Shown here: piece by piece, positions 22,488-29,761 of the stretch | Position numbering within the stretch: position 1 is the first letter of the stretch | Layout: each line of letters begins with the position of its first letter | Source of the DNA: Ilumatobacteraceae bacterium | GTDB lineage: Bacteria > Actinomycetota > Acidimicrobiia > Acidimicrobiales > Iamiaceae | Assembly: GCA_025463265.1 (NCBI GenBank) | Contig: JAOBWH010000195.1 | Span: 1 to 44,916, forward strand | Direction: 5' to 3' | DNA length: 44,916 nt | The notes under the pieces: model-generated | Seen by the model: only the letters and a program-made list of their open reading frames with translations | Databases searched by the model: none | What the model was told of the DNA's origin: nothing | Program-made: the position numbers and the translations under genes

Positions 22488-24737
22488 TCAGGGCAGGAGG
22501 CGGACCCGCCGGGCCTCGGCCACCGCACCGGAACGGGTCGTGACGCCGAGCTTCCGGTAGATCGCCGACAGGTGGCTCTTCGTCGTGTTCTTGCTGATGA
22601 ACAGCTGGTCGCTGATCTCCTGGAGCGTGAGGTGGGTGGCGAGCTGATCCAGCACCCGCCGCTCCGCCTCCGTGAGCCGCGGCACGTCACGGCCGGCCGG
22701 GTCGCTGCCCTCGTAGTCCTTGCGGGCGGTAGCGAGCATCTGGGCGAGGCGAACCGCAGCAGGATCCGCAGCCGACAGCTCCTCGGCCCGATCGAGGAGC
22801 GGACGAGCCGCGTCGCGATCTCGGTTGGCCAGCGCGGCACGGGCCAACACGACGCTTGCGAGGTACTCGGCCCGAGGCAGGAGCCCTTCGAGGCGGGCGA
22901 GCAGCTCGAGCGCGTGGGCCGCGGAACGGGCTGACTCCTCCCGCCGACCCTCGAGCGCCTCGACGAGCGCAGCCACCTCGAACACCGGGACGACGATGAA
23001 GAGCCGCCCCAGGTTCTCGTCGTCGACGATGCGCTTCGCTCGACGCGTCAATCGGATCGCTTCGTCGCGATGGCCCGAGTCGAGCTCGAGCAGGGCGAGG
23101 TGTGCGGTCGCGAAGGCTTCGAACGACCGTTGGCCGGCCATCATCGGCAGCGACGCCCGGAGCATCGAGCGCGCACCGTCCACGTCACCTGACATCCATC
23201 CAGCCGTCGCCCGGAGGGCCGTGGCTCCGGCCCAGCACGGATTGGCGTCGGGGCCGACCGCCCGGGCCTTGTCTGCGTGGTCGCGCATCTCGGCGACGTC
23301 GGAGGTCATGCCGCGAAGGAAGGCCAGCACCGTCTCGATCGAAGGCGACCCATCAGGGAGGGGACCGACCCAGTCCAACTGCTCTGCTCGTGCCGCGGAC
23401 GTCCGGAACAGCACGACATCGTTGGTGGCGAACCCGTACCAGGCCATGGCCATCGACGCGAGCGCATCGTGCTCGACCCGGTGGCGGCCCAAGGCGAAGA
23501 GCCACCGACGGAGCGTTGCCGACTCCCCGGTGAGGGCGAGGCCGGCTGCGTGGCGGTAGATCAGCGTGGAGGCGCGATCGAGGTCGCCGCCCTCGATCGC
23601 GTGGGCGATCGCGGCGTCCGTGTCGTCCCGTTGCTCGAGCAGGATGCTGGCGCGCCGGTGCAGGACGCGGCTGCGCTCCGGGTCACGGCTCCTGAGGCGC
23701 TCGCGCAGCAGGTCACCGAAGAGGTGGTGGTACCGGTACCAGTGCCGTTCGTCGTCGAGCGGGACCAAGAAGTGGTTGCCGGAGCGCTCCACCCGGTCGA
23801 GCTGCCGTCGAGCATCGTCGCTCTCCAGCAGCTCGTCGAGGAGCTCGACCGACATCTCGGCCACCGTCGCCGATTCCTCGAGGAACGAACACTCGCCGTC
23901 GGAGAGCCCGGCGAGCACCTCCTCTACCAGGAAGTCGGCCACGAGCCGGTCCGGCCCGAGGAGGAAGCCGCCGCGGTGGGTGTCGGGCCGCCGTGCGATC
24001 GCCAGCGCGGCCAGGTGCAGGCCACCCGCCCAGCCCTCGGTGCGAGCGACCAGGTCGAGGACCATGGTGCCATCGAGATCGAGGCCCGCCTCGTCGAACA
24101 GACGCATCGCCTCGATCTCGTTGAGGGCGAGGTCGCCGGCGACGAGGTCGAGCACCGCATCGTGCATCCGGAGACGACCCAGCCGGTACGGCGGCTCGGA
24201 ACGGGTCAGCAGCGCGACCTGCTCCGCACCCGTCGCGGACTCGAGCAGCGCATCGACGCATCTCGTCGTGACGGCATCGGTCAGCCGGTGCGCGTCGTCC
24301 AGCACGAGCACATGGGCCCCGACCACCGACCGCGCCTCCTGCACCACCGGCAACAGGTCGATCTTCGCATCGCTCCCCGGCGCCTCGATGCGACGCTTCA
24401 GGTCCGGATCGACCGGCGCCACCTCCTCGATGGCGGCCAAGAGGTGGCGGAGGAACCGGACGGGATCGTCGTCGGAAGCCTCGATCTGCACCCAGATGAA
24501 CGGCCGCTCGTCCGCCGCTTCCCACAGCGCAGCGGTGGTGGTCTTCCCGTAGCCCGCCGGGGCCTGGATCACGACCACGGGCCGCTCTCGGCTGGCCGAG
24601 AGCCGGTCGATCAGCCCAGGACGCGGGATGACCCCGGACTTCGGCGCCGACGGGCGGGGGCGGACAGGCGCGACCGGCTGCGCTCCCACCGGCCCGCTGC
24701 CGCGAGCCTCACGACCCATCTCGGGACCGCCGCCCAC
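22488..24737 (-). CDS. MalT/LAL-type LuxR transcriptional regulator
   Basis: A 749-residue ATP-dependent activator of the MalT family. It opens with PRPGLIDRLSASRERPVVV and the Walker A motif IQAPAGYGKTTT (about 59-68), has a Walker B-type VLVLDDAHRL near 145 and YRYHHLFGDLLRERL in the STAND region. Helical TPR-like repeats run from about 370 to 670, and a LuxR helix-turn-helix (LTEAERRVLDQLATHLTLQE, then ISKNTTKSHLSAIYRKLGV) ends the protein. The inducer and targets are unknown. The start may be the GTG at 24737 or the ATG at 24719. It is the last chromosomal gene before the island. Confidence 0.93.
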   Translation of the reverse strand: MGGGPEMGREARGSGPVGAQPVAPVRPRPSAPKSGVIPRPGLIDRLSASRERPVVVIQAPAGYGKTTTAALWEAADERPFIWVQIEASDDDPVRFLRHLLAAIEEVAPVDPDLKRRIEAPGSDAKIDLLPVVQEARSVVGAHVLVLDDAHRLTDAVTTRCVDALLESATGAEQVALLTRSEPPYRLGRLRMHDAVLDLVAGDLALNEIEAMRLFDEAGLDLDGTMVLDLVARTEGWAGGLHLAALAIARRPDTHRGGFLLGPDRLVADFLVEEVLAGLSDGECSFLEESATVAEMSVELLDELLESDDARRQLDRVERSGNHFLVPLDDERHWYRYHHLFGDLLRERLRSRDPERSRVLHRRASILLEQRDDTDAAIAHAIEGGDLDRASTLIYRHAAGLALTGESATLRRWLFALGRHRVEHDALASMAMAWYGFATNDVVLFRTSAARAEQLDWVGPLPDGSPSIETVLAFLRGMTSDVAEMRDHADKARAVGPDANPCWAGATALRATAGWMSGDVDGARSMLRASLPMMAGQRSFEAFATAHLALLELDSGHRDEAIRLTRRAKRIVDDENLGRLFIVVPVFEVAALVEALEGRREESARSAAHALELLARLEGLLPRAEYLASVVLARAALANRDRDAARPLLDRAEELSAADPAAVRLAQMLATARKDYEGSDPAGRDVPRLTEAERRVLDQLATHLTLQEISDQLFISKNTTKSHLSAIYRKLGVTTRSGAVAEARRVRLLP

Positions 24738-24738
24738 C

Positions 24739-24759
24739 CCACGATCGTATCGGTCGTGG
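24739..24759. promoter_or_regulatory. Inverted repeat at the 5' end of the MalT-like gene
   Basis: CCACGA and TCGTGG face each other across TCGTATCGG, immediately before the possible GTG start at 24737. If the ATG at 24719 is used, the repeat lies 20 nt upstream, a suitable operator place. No other copy was noticed. Confidence 0.3.
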
Positions 24760-24807
24760 AATGCCTCATGTCGAGGATCACAATGTCCTGAGCTCGGCGA
24801 CAGGTAG

Positions 24808-24855
24808 TGGAGCCCAAGAAGGGAATCGAACCCTTGACCTTCTCATTACGAGTGA
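24808..24855 (-). tRNA. 3' remnant of tRNA-Thr(CGT), island attachment scar
   Basis: On the minus strand this reads from the anticodon stem to the 3' end. The anticodon loop is CTCGTAA (anticodon CGT at 24850-24848), followed by the variable loop AGGTC, the T-arm AAGGG-TTCGATT-CCCTT, the acceptor strand CTTGGGC, discriminator T and encoded CCA (24810-24808). The 5' half (acceptor GCCCAAG, D-arm) is missing: bases beyond 24855 do not pair with the anticodon or acceptor stems. It is therefore not a functional gene. It is the usual leftover where an element has integrated into a tRNA 3' end, with chromosome on the left and island on the right. Confidence 0.8.
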
Positions 24856-24878
24856 TCCCGGCCCGAGCGCTGTGCTGA

Positions 24879-24894
24879 CCTGCATCTATGCAGG
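24879..24894. repeat. Perfect inverted repeat beside the tRNA scar
   Basis: CCTGCAT-CT-ATGCAGG has two 7-bp arms, 24 bp inside the island end. Short palindromes next to an att core can be recombinase or excisionase binding sites; this is only a positional argument. The stretch 24856-25004 contains no gene that I can support. Confidence 0.35.
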
Positions 24895-25004
24895 AGTTCA
24901 CCGAGCGTTGTAGCCCAAGTAATCCGCTGTGCCCCATACGCCGTGCAGGACGCCCTGGCTCACAGGCACGACCGTCGCGCCTGCTCGTGCCCTACCCGCT
25001 CGCC

Positions 25005-26204
25005 TCACCACTCGTTCAGGCCCTGCTCCAGGTCCGTGAGCAGAAAGAAGCGATTCGATCGACGGTCTCGCTGAGTCTGCCGCTGGTGCCGAATCTCATC
25101 AGCTCCAGCCGCGAGGACGCCTGCTCCAAGAGCCGCAGCTCCGGCGAGGTCCGGCGCGTGAACCGCGAGTGCTGCCGCGAACCCGATCAGGCTCGTCGAA
25201 ACCTTGGGCACTGCTCGGGTGAGCGCGCCGATCGCACCCTCGTCCTCGAAGGATTCACGCAGTTCCTCTAGAGCAGGATCCACGACGCGGAGGCGGAGAT
25301 CGAGGAACGAACGATCGAAGTCATCGTCCAAGACGGACGCGCCAGCCTCCTCCTCCAGGTCCGCCACTGCTGCGCGGAACCGGACGAGGGATGGCGACAC
25401 CCGTTCACGAAGGTCGACCAGTTCATCCACCGAGGCGTCAGGAAATCCGGGAACCGCAGCGATCAATCGCGCCGCGATCTCCGCTCGATTCGCATACGTC
25501 AACGTAAACCTCGACTCGTTCTCCCCCACCAGGTTGCCGAGCGCACCCGTGGCATCGGCGGCGACCAGCGGGTGAACATGGCCGGACGGCTGCTCTAGGA
25601 GCGCGGCCAGGGATCCGACCACATGGTCGAATGCCTCATCGAGGCTGTCGAGATCGCTCGCCAGCACCTCGCTGGCATCGGCGAGATCCAGCTTGACGAA
25701 TCCGGTTCGGCCCAGCCTCAGCAGGTCGCGAAGTGCCGCCGTCTCGCGTGGAGACCCTTCCTGATCCTCCGACCGGAAGTAATTGTTCAGCGCGACTTCG
25801 ATCCGGGCGAACGCTCCTTGGCCTTCAGCTTCGGCTGGGATCGGCTTGTCTCGCATGTGCTCCGAGAGAAGCTCGGGTCCGTGCAGAAGGATCCCGGCGA
25901 TCACCTCGTCGGACAGACCGGCCCCGAGCTGCCGACGCACCTCCGCCGGGATGAGGTCAGCAACTTCTGGCCCTGCGCCCGACTGCCGAAGCATCTCAGG
26001 GATCCGGCGCATCTTGTACAGCATCCGGGCCTCAAGATTGATGGCCTTCGGCGAGAGAATTTCCACCGAATCGGCGTACAGGAGTGCCGCCTTGGTTCGC
26101 CGAACCTCGTACTCAAGGTCGCCCAGTGCGGTAGCCCCGGCAGATCCACCCACCACGACAACGAGGTCAGACGCCTTGCTCATCGCCGAAGCGTACGCAG
26201 ACAT
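25005..26204 (-). CDS. Hypothetical island protein, about 399 residues
   Basis: The function is not recognised. The N-terminal part reads ASDLVVVVGGSAGATALGDL then TKAALLYADSVEILSPKAIN, a strand-helix pattern seen in uncharacterised island proteins that begin with a phrase like ALLY-D-V-x-x-x-SP. The middle and C-terminal parts are mostly amphipathic helices (VSPSLVRFRAAVADLEEEAG, LRLRVVDPALEELRESFEDE) with a hydrophobic Ala/Gly-rich stretch near residues 345-375 (LIGFAAALAVHAPDLAGAAA) and a basic segment RHQRQTQRDRRSNR. The start may be the ATG at 26204 or the ATG at 26183; neither has a good ribosome binding site. It is the first gene inside the island and lies on the same strand as the ASCH gene, 109 bp away. 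Confidence 0.7.
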   Translation of the reverse strand: MSAYASAMSKASDLVVVVGGSAGATALGDLEYEVRRTKAALLYADSVEILSPKAINLEARMLYKMRRIPEMLRQSGAGPEVADLIPAEVRRQLGAGLSDEVIAGILLHGPELLSEHMRDKPIPAEAEGQGAFARIEVALNNYFRSEDQEGSPRETAALRDLLRLGRTGFVKLDLADASEVLASDLDSLDEAFDHVVGSLAALLEQPSGHVHPLVAADATGALGNLVGENESRFTLTYANRAEIAARLIAAVPGFPDASVDELVDLRERVSPSLVRFRAAVADLEEEAGASVLDDDFDRSFLDLRLRVVDPALEELRESFEDEGAIGALTRAVPKVSTSLIGFAAALAVHAPDLAGAAALGAGVLAAGADEIRHQRQTQRDRRSNRFFLLTDLEQGLNEW

Positions 26205-26313
26205 GCAAGATCGGTACGGAGGCACTGGACCGCAGCATGCACAGGGACCAATTGCATGTCGGTTGGCCGTACCCACGGCGGGGCGGGTTGAGGCGAAACG
26301 GTGGGACGCCCGC

Positions 26314-26760
26314 CTACGCCACAGACGCCCGCTGTGTCCTATCTTCGATCAGCCAGGAGACTCGCGCTGCGTCGAGGTACTGGAAACTCTGCGGTGGACG
26401 CTTCACGCCTGGAATCGCGTCGAGGCTCAGTGGCTCCCCGAGCCGGTGTGATCGCCGGACTCGGATGGCGGCTGCGGTGCGAGCACCCTCGAAGTAGGAG
26501 CGGAACTCGCGGCGGGTTATGCCGCACACCTCCCGGTGGTCGTTCCAGATCCGTGTCGGGGCCGCGAGGTCAACGCCTGCGACCTCGAACCAGCCGACGA
26601 TCGCGCTGACGGGGGCCGTGGCATAGACGATGACGTGGGTGGTGTCGCCTGAAACTGGCACCCGTCGAAGCTCGACGCGCTTGTGGCCGTCGAGGATGGC
26701 GTTGGCATGGCGCGGGTGGATCGACAGCAGGGCTACGCGCCCAATCGACTGATCAGCCAC
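26314..26760 (-). CDS. ASCH-domain protein (PUA-like fold)
   Basis: A 148-residue protein. The N-terminus VALLSIHPRHANAILDGHKR then VELRRVPV is the classic ASCH opening (S-I-x-P-x-x-A-x-x-I-x-x-G-x-K-x-x-E-x-R). VIVYATAPVSAIVGWFEV gives the next strands of the beta-barrel. ASCH domains bind RNA or nucleosides and some are amidohydrolases or RNases. Here the Lys-x-x-x-Glu-x-Arg trio is kept, so RNA binding or cleavage is possible. The GTG at 26760 lies within the end of the PIN-GNAT-PUA gene (28-nt overlap), so the two are translationally coupled and probably act together. Confidence 0.88.
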   Translation of the reverse strand: MADQSIGRVALLSIHPRHANAILDGHKRVELRRVPVSGDTTHVIVYATAPVSAIVGWFEVAGVDLAAPTRIWNDHREVCGITRREFRSYFEGARTAAAIRVRRSHRLGEPLSLDAIPGVKRPPQSFQYLDAARVSWLIEDRTQRASVA

Positions 26761-28190
26761 GGGATGGCCTCCTGGTTGATGCGGTTGATGGTCTGCGGCG
26801 CTGCCGTGAGCGCACGTTCACGCTTCAGTTCGCTGAGCGTGATCGGCTGGTCTAGGAACCGATCTTGGCGGAACAGGAGCGCCAGGACCTGATTCTTGGC
26901 GGACATTTCGCTGACCTGGGTCGACGAGTAGACGGTGCGGGTGCCGACGAGGGTCAGGATCGCGTCTTGATCCTGAGAAACAAGGGAGTCCTCCAGGACC
27001 CCGACGGTTGTGACGGCTCGTCGGTCCCCAGATCGGTAGAACAGCAGGGTCGCCCCAGGACGCATCTGGCGGACGTTTGCATGGCAGAGGTACGCCTTCC
27101 GAAGAGCGTTGCCGTGTGGGGGCGGCGCGAGCAGGGTGAACTGCTCGCCGGGAGCCTCGGGGAACAGGCTGCTGTGGAAATGCGGCTGGATGGGAATCAC
27201 GAAGGTCTGTTCTGGCTCGACGAGGAGGGCGGGTGGGCCGTACGCAACGTGGTGGGCCAGCGGCCCGAGCGCAGGTTCGCCGAGGTGTCCGGCCGTGAGC
27301 GTCTTGACCATCCTCCGCTCGCCGGTCGCTTGGTACCCGTGGTCGCGGAACCCGAAGGCTTCGAGCATGGCGATCAGCTCGACCTGGCGCGGGTAGGCCG
27401 TGACCCAGAGGGCGTCGCATCGTCCGTGGACGTGGTTGAGCATCGCCTTCAGGAGCAGTTCCCCATACCGGCTGCCCTTGAACTCCTCGCCCACCTTGAA
27501 GGTGCAGACCTTGGTGATCCGACCCCCGAGCTGCGGCTCGTCGTCGTCCTCCTTGACGATGCACAACCCGGCGACCTCGCGGTCCGGTCCGTCGATGACG
27601 AATGCCTTCCGTCCTTCACGGGCCTTTGCGCTGTACCACTGGTCGAAGTCGTAGTCCACCCGCAGCGAGTCGAAGAACGGGTCGGTGAGGTTGACCTCGT
27701 ACATGAAGCGGTGATCGACACTCGGGATGAAGTCGGCGGGCTTGAGCGCCAGCGCATCGAGCAGCGCCACGGCATCCGCGAGCGTGTAGACGCTGCTCGA
27801 CAGCCCGACGCGACGGGCCTTCCGGTGGATGCCATCGTCCTGGGTGACGAGGCCATGTACCGCGTCGCCTGCCACCGCGGCGAGGAGCTGGTGGTCGTAC
27901 CAGTCATGGCTGCCAGCAGCAGGGACACCCAGTTCGGCTTCGAGAGCAGGCTGGGGACCCGGCGGATGTTCGAGCGTGGGGTACCGGCGGATGAGTTCCA
28001 GCCGCATCTGCCGCCGCTTCTCGTCGCGGTCGTGGCTGATCTCGTCGGGCAGCGTCGGGTGGACGAGAAGTTGATGTCCGCCCGACGCCAGGCGAGCGAG
28101 GTCCAAGCTCAGCCGGGTCGCACCCTCGACATCGCCGCTCGCGACAGGCTCACTGCTGATGACCACATTGGTGTCGATCAGGAACCGCAC
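26733..28190 (-). CDS. PIN-GNAT-EVE/PUA triple-domain protein
   Basis: A 485-residue fusion. Residues 1-150 are a PIN nuclease: LIDTNVVIS with D6, HPTLPDEI with D49/E50, D96 and D99 in HDWYDHQL, and D118/D119 in VTQDDGIHRKARRVGL, the full acidic set. Residues about 165-300 are a GNAT acetyltransferase (AFVIDGPDREVAGLCIV, the acyl-CoA loop FKGSRYGELLLKAM near 237-250, ELIAMLEAFGFRDHG). Residues about 325-455 are EVE/PUA-like (FVIPIQPHFHSSLFPE, MRPGATLLFYRSGDRRAVTT). An RNase, an acetyl donor site and an RNA or modified-base reader in one chain suggest a toxin or defence effector acting on RNA. The GTG at 28190 has GGGAGG about 5 nt before it. It overlaps the ASCH gene. Confidence 0.88.
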   Translation of the reverse strand: MRFLIDTNVVISSEPVASGDVEGATRLSLDLARLASGGHQLLVHPTLPDEISHDRDEKRRQMRLELIRRYPTLEHPPGPQPALEAELGVPAAGSHDWYDHQLLAAVAGDAVHGLVTQDDGIHRKARRVGLSSSVYTLADAVALLDALALKPADFIPSVDHRFMYEVNLTDPFFDSLRVDYDFDQWYSAKAREGRKAFVIDGPDREVAGLCIVKEDDDEPQLGGRITKVCTFKVGEEFKGSRYGELLLKAMLNHVHGRCDALWVTAYPRQVELIAMLEAFGFRDHGYQATGERRMVKTLTAGHLGEPALGPLAHHVAYGPPALLVEPEQTFVIPIQPHFHSSLFPEAPGEQFTLLAPPPHGNALRKAYLCHANVRQMRPGATLLFYRSGDRRAVTTVGVLEDSLVSQDQDAILTLVGTRTVYSSTQVSEMSAKNQVLALLFRQDRFLDQPITLSELKRERALTAAPQTINRINQEAIPWLISRLGA

Positions 28191-28280
28191 GCCGCCTCCC
28201 AGGCCATCCCCTGGGACACCCTACGGAGCGCCGCGTTCCATCAGGAGCATGTCACCTCGGATCGGCAGTTGGTCCCCGCC

Positions 28281-28323
28281 GCCCCACTCGCGCCATCGGC
28301 GCTCGTTGAGAGTTGAGTGGGGC
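28281..28323. repeat. Nested hairpin between the PIN-GNAT and PGN_0703-like genes
   Basis: The outer arms GCCCCACTC (28281-28289) and GAGTGGGGC (28315-28323) are perfect reverse complements. Inside lies a second hairpin, GCGCC-ATC-GGCGC (28290-28302). It sits in the 331-bp gap 28191-28521, downstream of the PGN_0703-like gene and upstream of the PIN-GNAT gene. It could be a terminator for the first, a 5' regulatory element for the second, or a small structured RNA. No T-run follows on either strand. No gene is supported in the rest of the gap. Confidence 0.45.
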
Positions 28324-28521
28324 CTGATCGGTTACACGTCGAGGGTTCCGTCGGTCGAAGAATCGCCGAGCACGGGTCGGTACGGCACGTCTCGCCGTCG
28401 TTGGCCCCTGTCTCGCCCCGTGTGCCGGTCACCAGCCTCGTCGGCACCCAGAGACGCTGGATTCGACGTGGGGCCTCGTGGCGGCTGGTTCAGGGTTGCC
28501 GGGTTGGTCAAGGGTTCGGGG

Positions 28522-29742
28522 CTAATGGTCGGCGTGGAGGCCGACGAGGTCCTGGGACAGGTTGAGGTTGAGATATCGGTCCCGGAAGTCCTGGAGCCAC
28601 TGGACATCGGCTGCTGCTTCGATCTGTCCGGTGAGGGCATCGGCGATGGCGGCAATGTCGACGGCCTGGACCGCATCGGGGTCCGTCAGAAGCGCCCGGT
28701 AGCCGTCGACCACCTCAGCGCACTTGGGGTCGCCGGGGTGGTGGACCACGAGCACGATCGGCTCACCGACCTCGGGGAGGACTCGGCTTTCGGACTGAGC
28801 AAGGAGGTGGTTGCGGAACAACTGGGACCAGCGGAGGTCCCCGAGGAGGGCGGGGTCGTCGGTAGCCCACACGTCCCGTGTGAATGCCTCATGGGCGATG
28901 TAGGTGGGCCAGTCGTACGTCTGCTGGCTGAACGGCTCGGTGAGCTTGGTCTCGATGGCAATGCAGCCGGACGTGCCGTCGGGCCGGACGTAGGTGGCGA
29001 AGGCGTCGAAGGCGGTGCCGTCGCCGAGCGCGCTGGAGTTGCGCTCGACCTCGACCGAGGCGACGTGGTCGACCTCGTCATCACCGAGGAGGCCCGCCAT
29101 GAACGCCGAGGCGAGGTCCAGGCGGTGGCGGAGGTGGCCGAACAGGTTGAACGCCATCGGCTGCGAGGCGAGGAGGTTCCGGCTCGTGCGCCACTCGCTC
29201 ACCCCGACTCGGGTGAGGGCAAGTCGTTCGGTGAAGGCTCGATGCGCCTCTGGCGTCAGGAAGTTCCGGCCTGCTGCTGCGGCTTCGTCGTCGAGCATGT
29301 TGCCGCGGATCACGGTGCTGCCCTTATTGGGGCCGACGCCGGGCGACACTCGGAGGCGGAAGGCTCGCCACCAGGTCTGGTGGAGTCGCATCCGGGCGGT
29401 CCAAGGGTCGTCGGAGCCGGACTGCTGGCCGAGGAAGTCGTGCCACGGCCGGGCCAGCAACGTCAGGTCACCCGGCTCCGGCTGGCGGATCACGGCGGAC
29501 TCCAGCGTCATCTTGCCGGTCTCGGAGGCGGCGAGCAGATCGTCCTGGGTGGCCCATTGAAGGGTGTCGCCTGGGTCCCGCTCGAATCGCAGGAGTACCC
29601 GACCGTCAGGCTCGGGGCCTTCCACCACGCCGAAGCGCAGCGACACGAAGCTGCCGCCGTCAGCGGTGTCGACTGCGGCCCGCCAGGGGAATGCGTCGTG
29701 GAGCTGTCGGTCGGCGTGCTGTCCAGTCCAGGGGTCCGTCAT
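28522..29742 (-). CDS. PGN_0703-like putative restriction endonuclease (PD-(D/E)XK)
   Basis: A 406-residue protein. The block LLASQPMAFNLFGHL (about 190-204), VEVERN (near 230), AFDAFATYVRPDGTSG with D246, and CIAIETKLTEPFS with E264-x-K266 follow the layout of PGN_0703-family putative restriction endonucleases, which carry a PD-(D/E)XK nuclease core. The N-terminal 140 residues (FVSLRFGVVEGPEPDGRVLL) resemble no family I can name. Activity is inferred only from the D...ExK core. The ATG at 29742 lies 19 nt downstream of the UDG-like gene, making this the last gene of the hsdM-S-R transcript. Confidence 0.8.
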   Translation of the reverse strand: MTDPWTGQHADRQLHDAFPWRAAVDTADGGSFVSLRFGVVEGPEPDGRVLLRFERDPGDTLQWATQDDLLAASETGKMTLESAVIRQPEPGDLTLLARPWHDFLGQQSGSDDPWTARMRLHQTWWRAFRLRVSPGVGPNKGSTVIRGNMLDDEAAAAGRNFLTPEAHRAFTERLALTRVGVSEWRTSRNLLASQPMAFNLFGHLRHRLDLASAFMAGLLGDDEVDHVASVEVERNSSALGDGTAFDAFATYVRPDGTSGCIAIETKLTEPFSQQTYDWPTYIAHEAFTRDVWATDDPALLGDLRWSQLFRNHLLAQSESRVLPEVGEPIVLVVHHPGDPKCAEVVDGYRALLTDPDAVQAVDIAAIADALTGQIEAAADVQWLQDFRDRYLNLNLSQDLVGLHADH

Positions 29743-29761
29743 GGCGTGCCTTGGTGGGGGG

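Noticed and set aside
24808-24900. A complete tRNA-Thr gene
   Set aside because: The acceptor 5' strand, D-arm and anticodon 5' stem are absent beyond 24855; only the 3' half remains.
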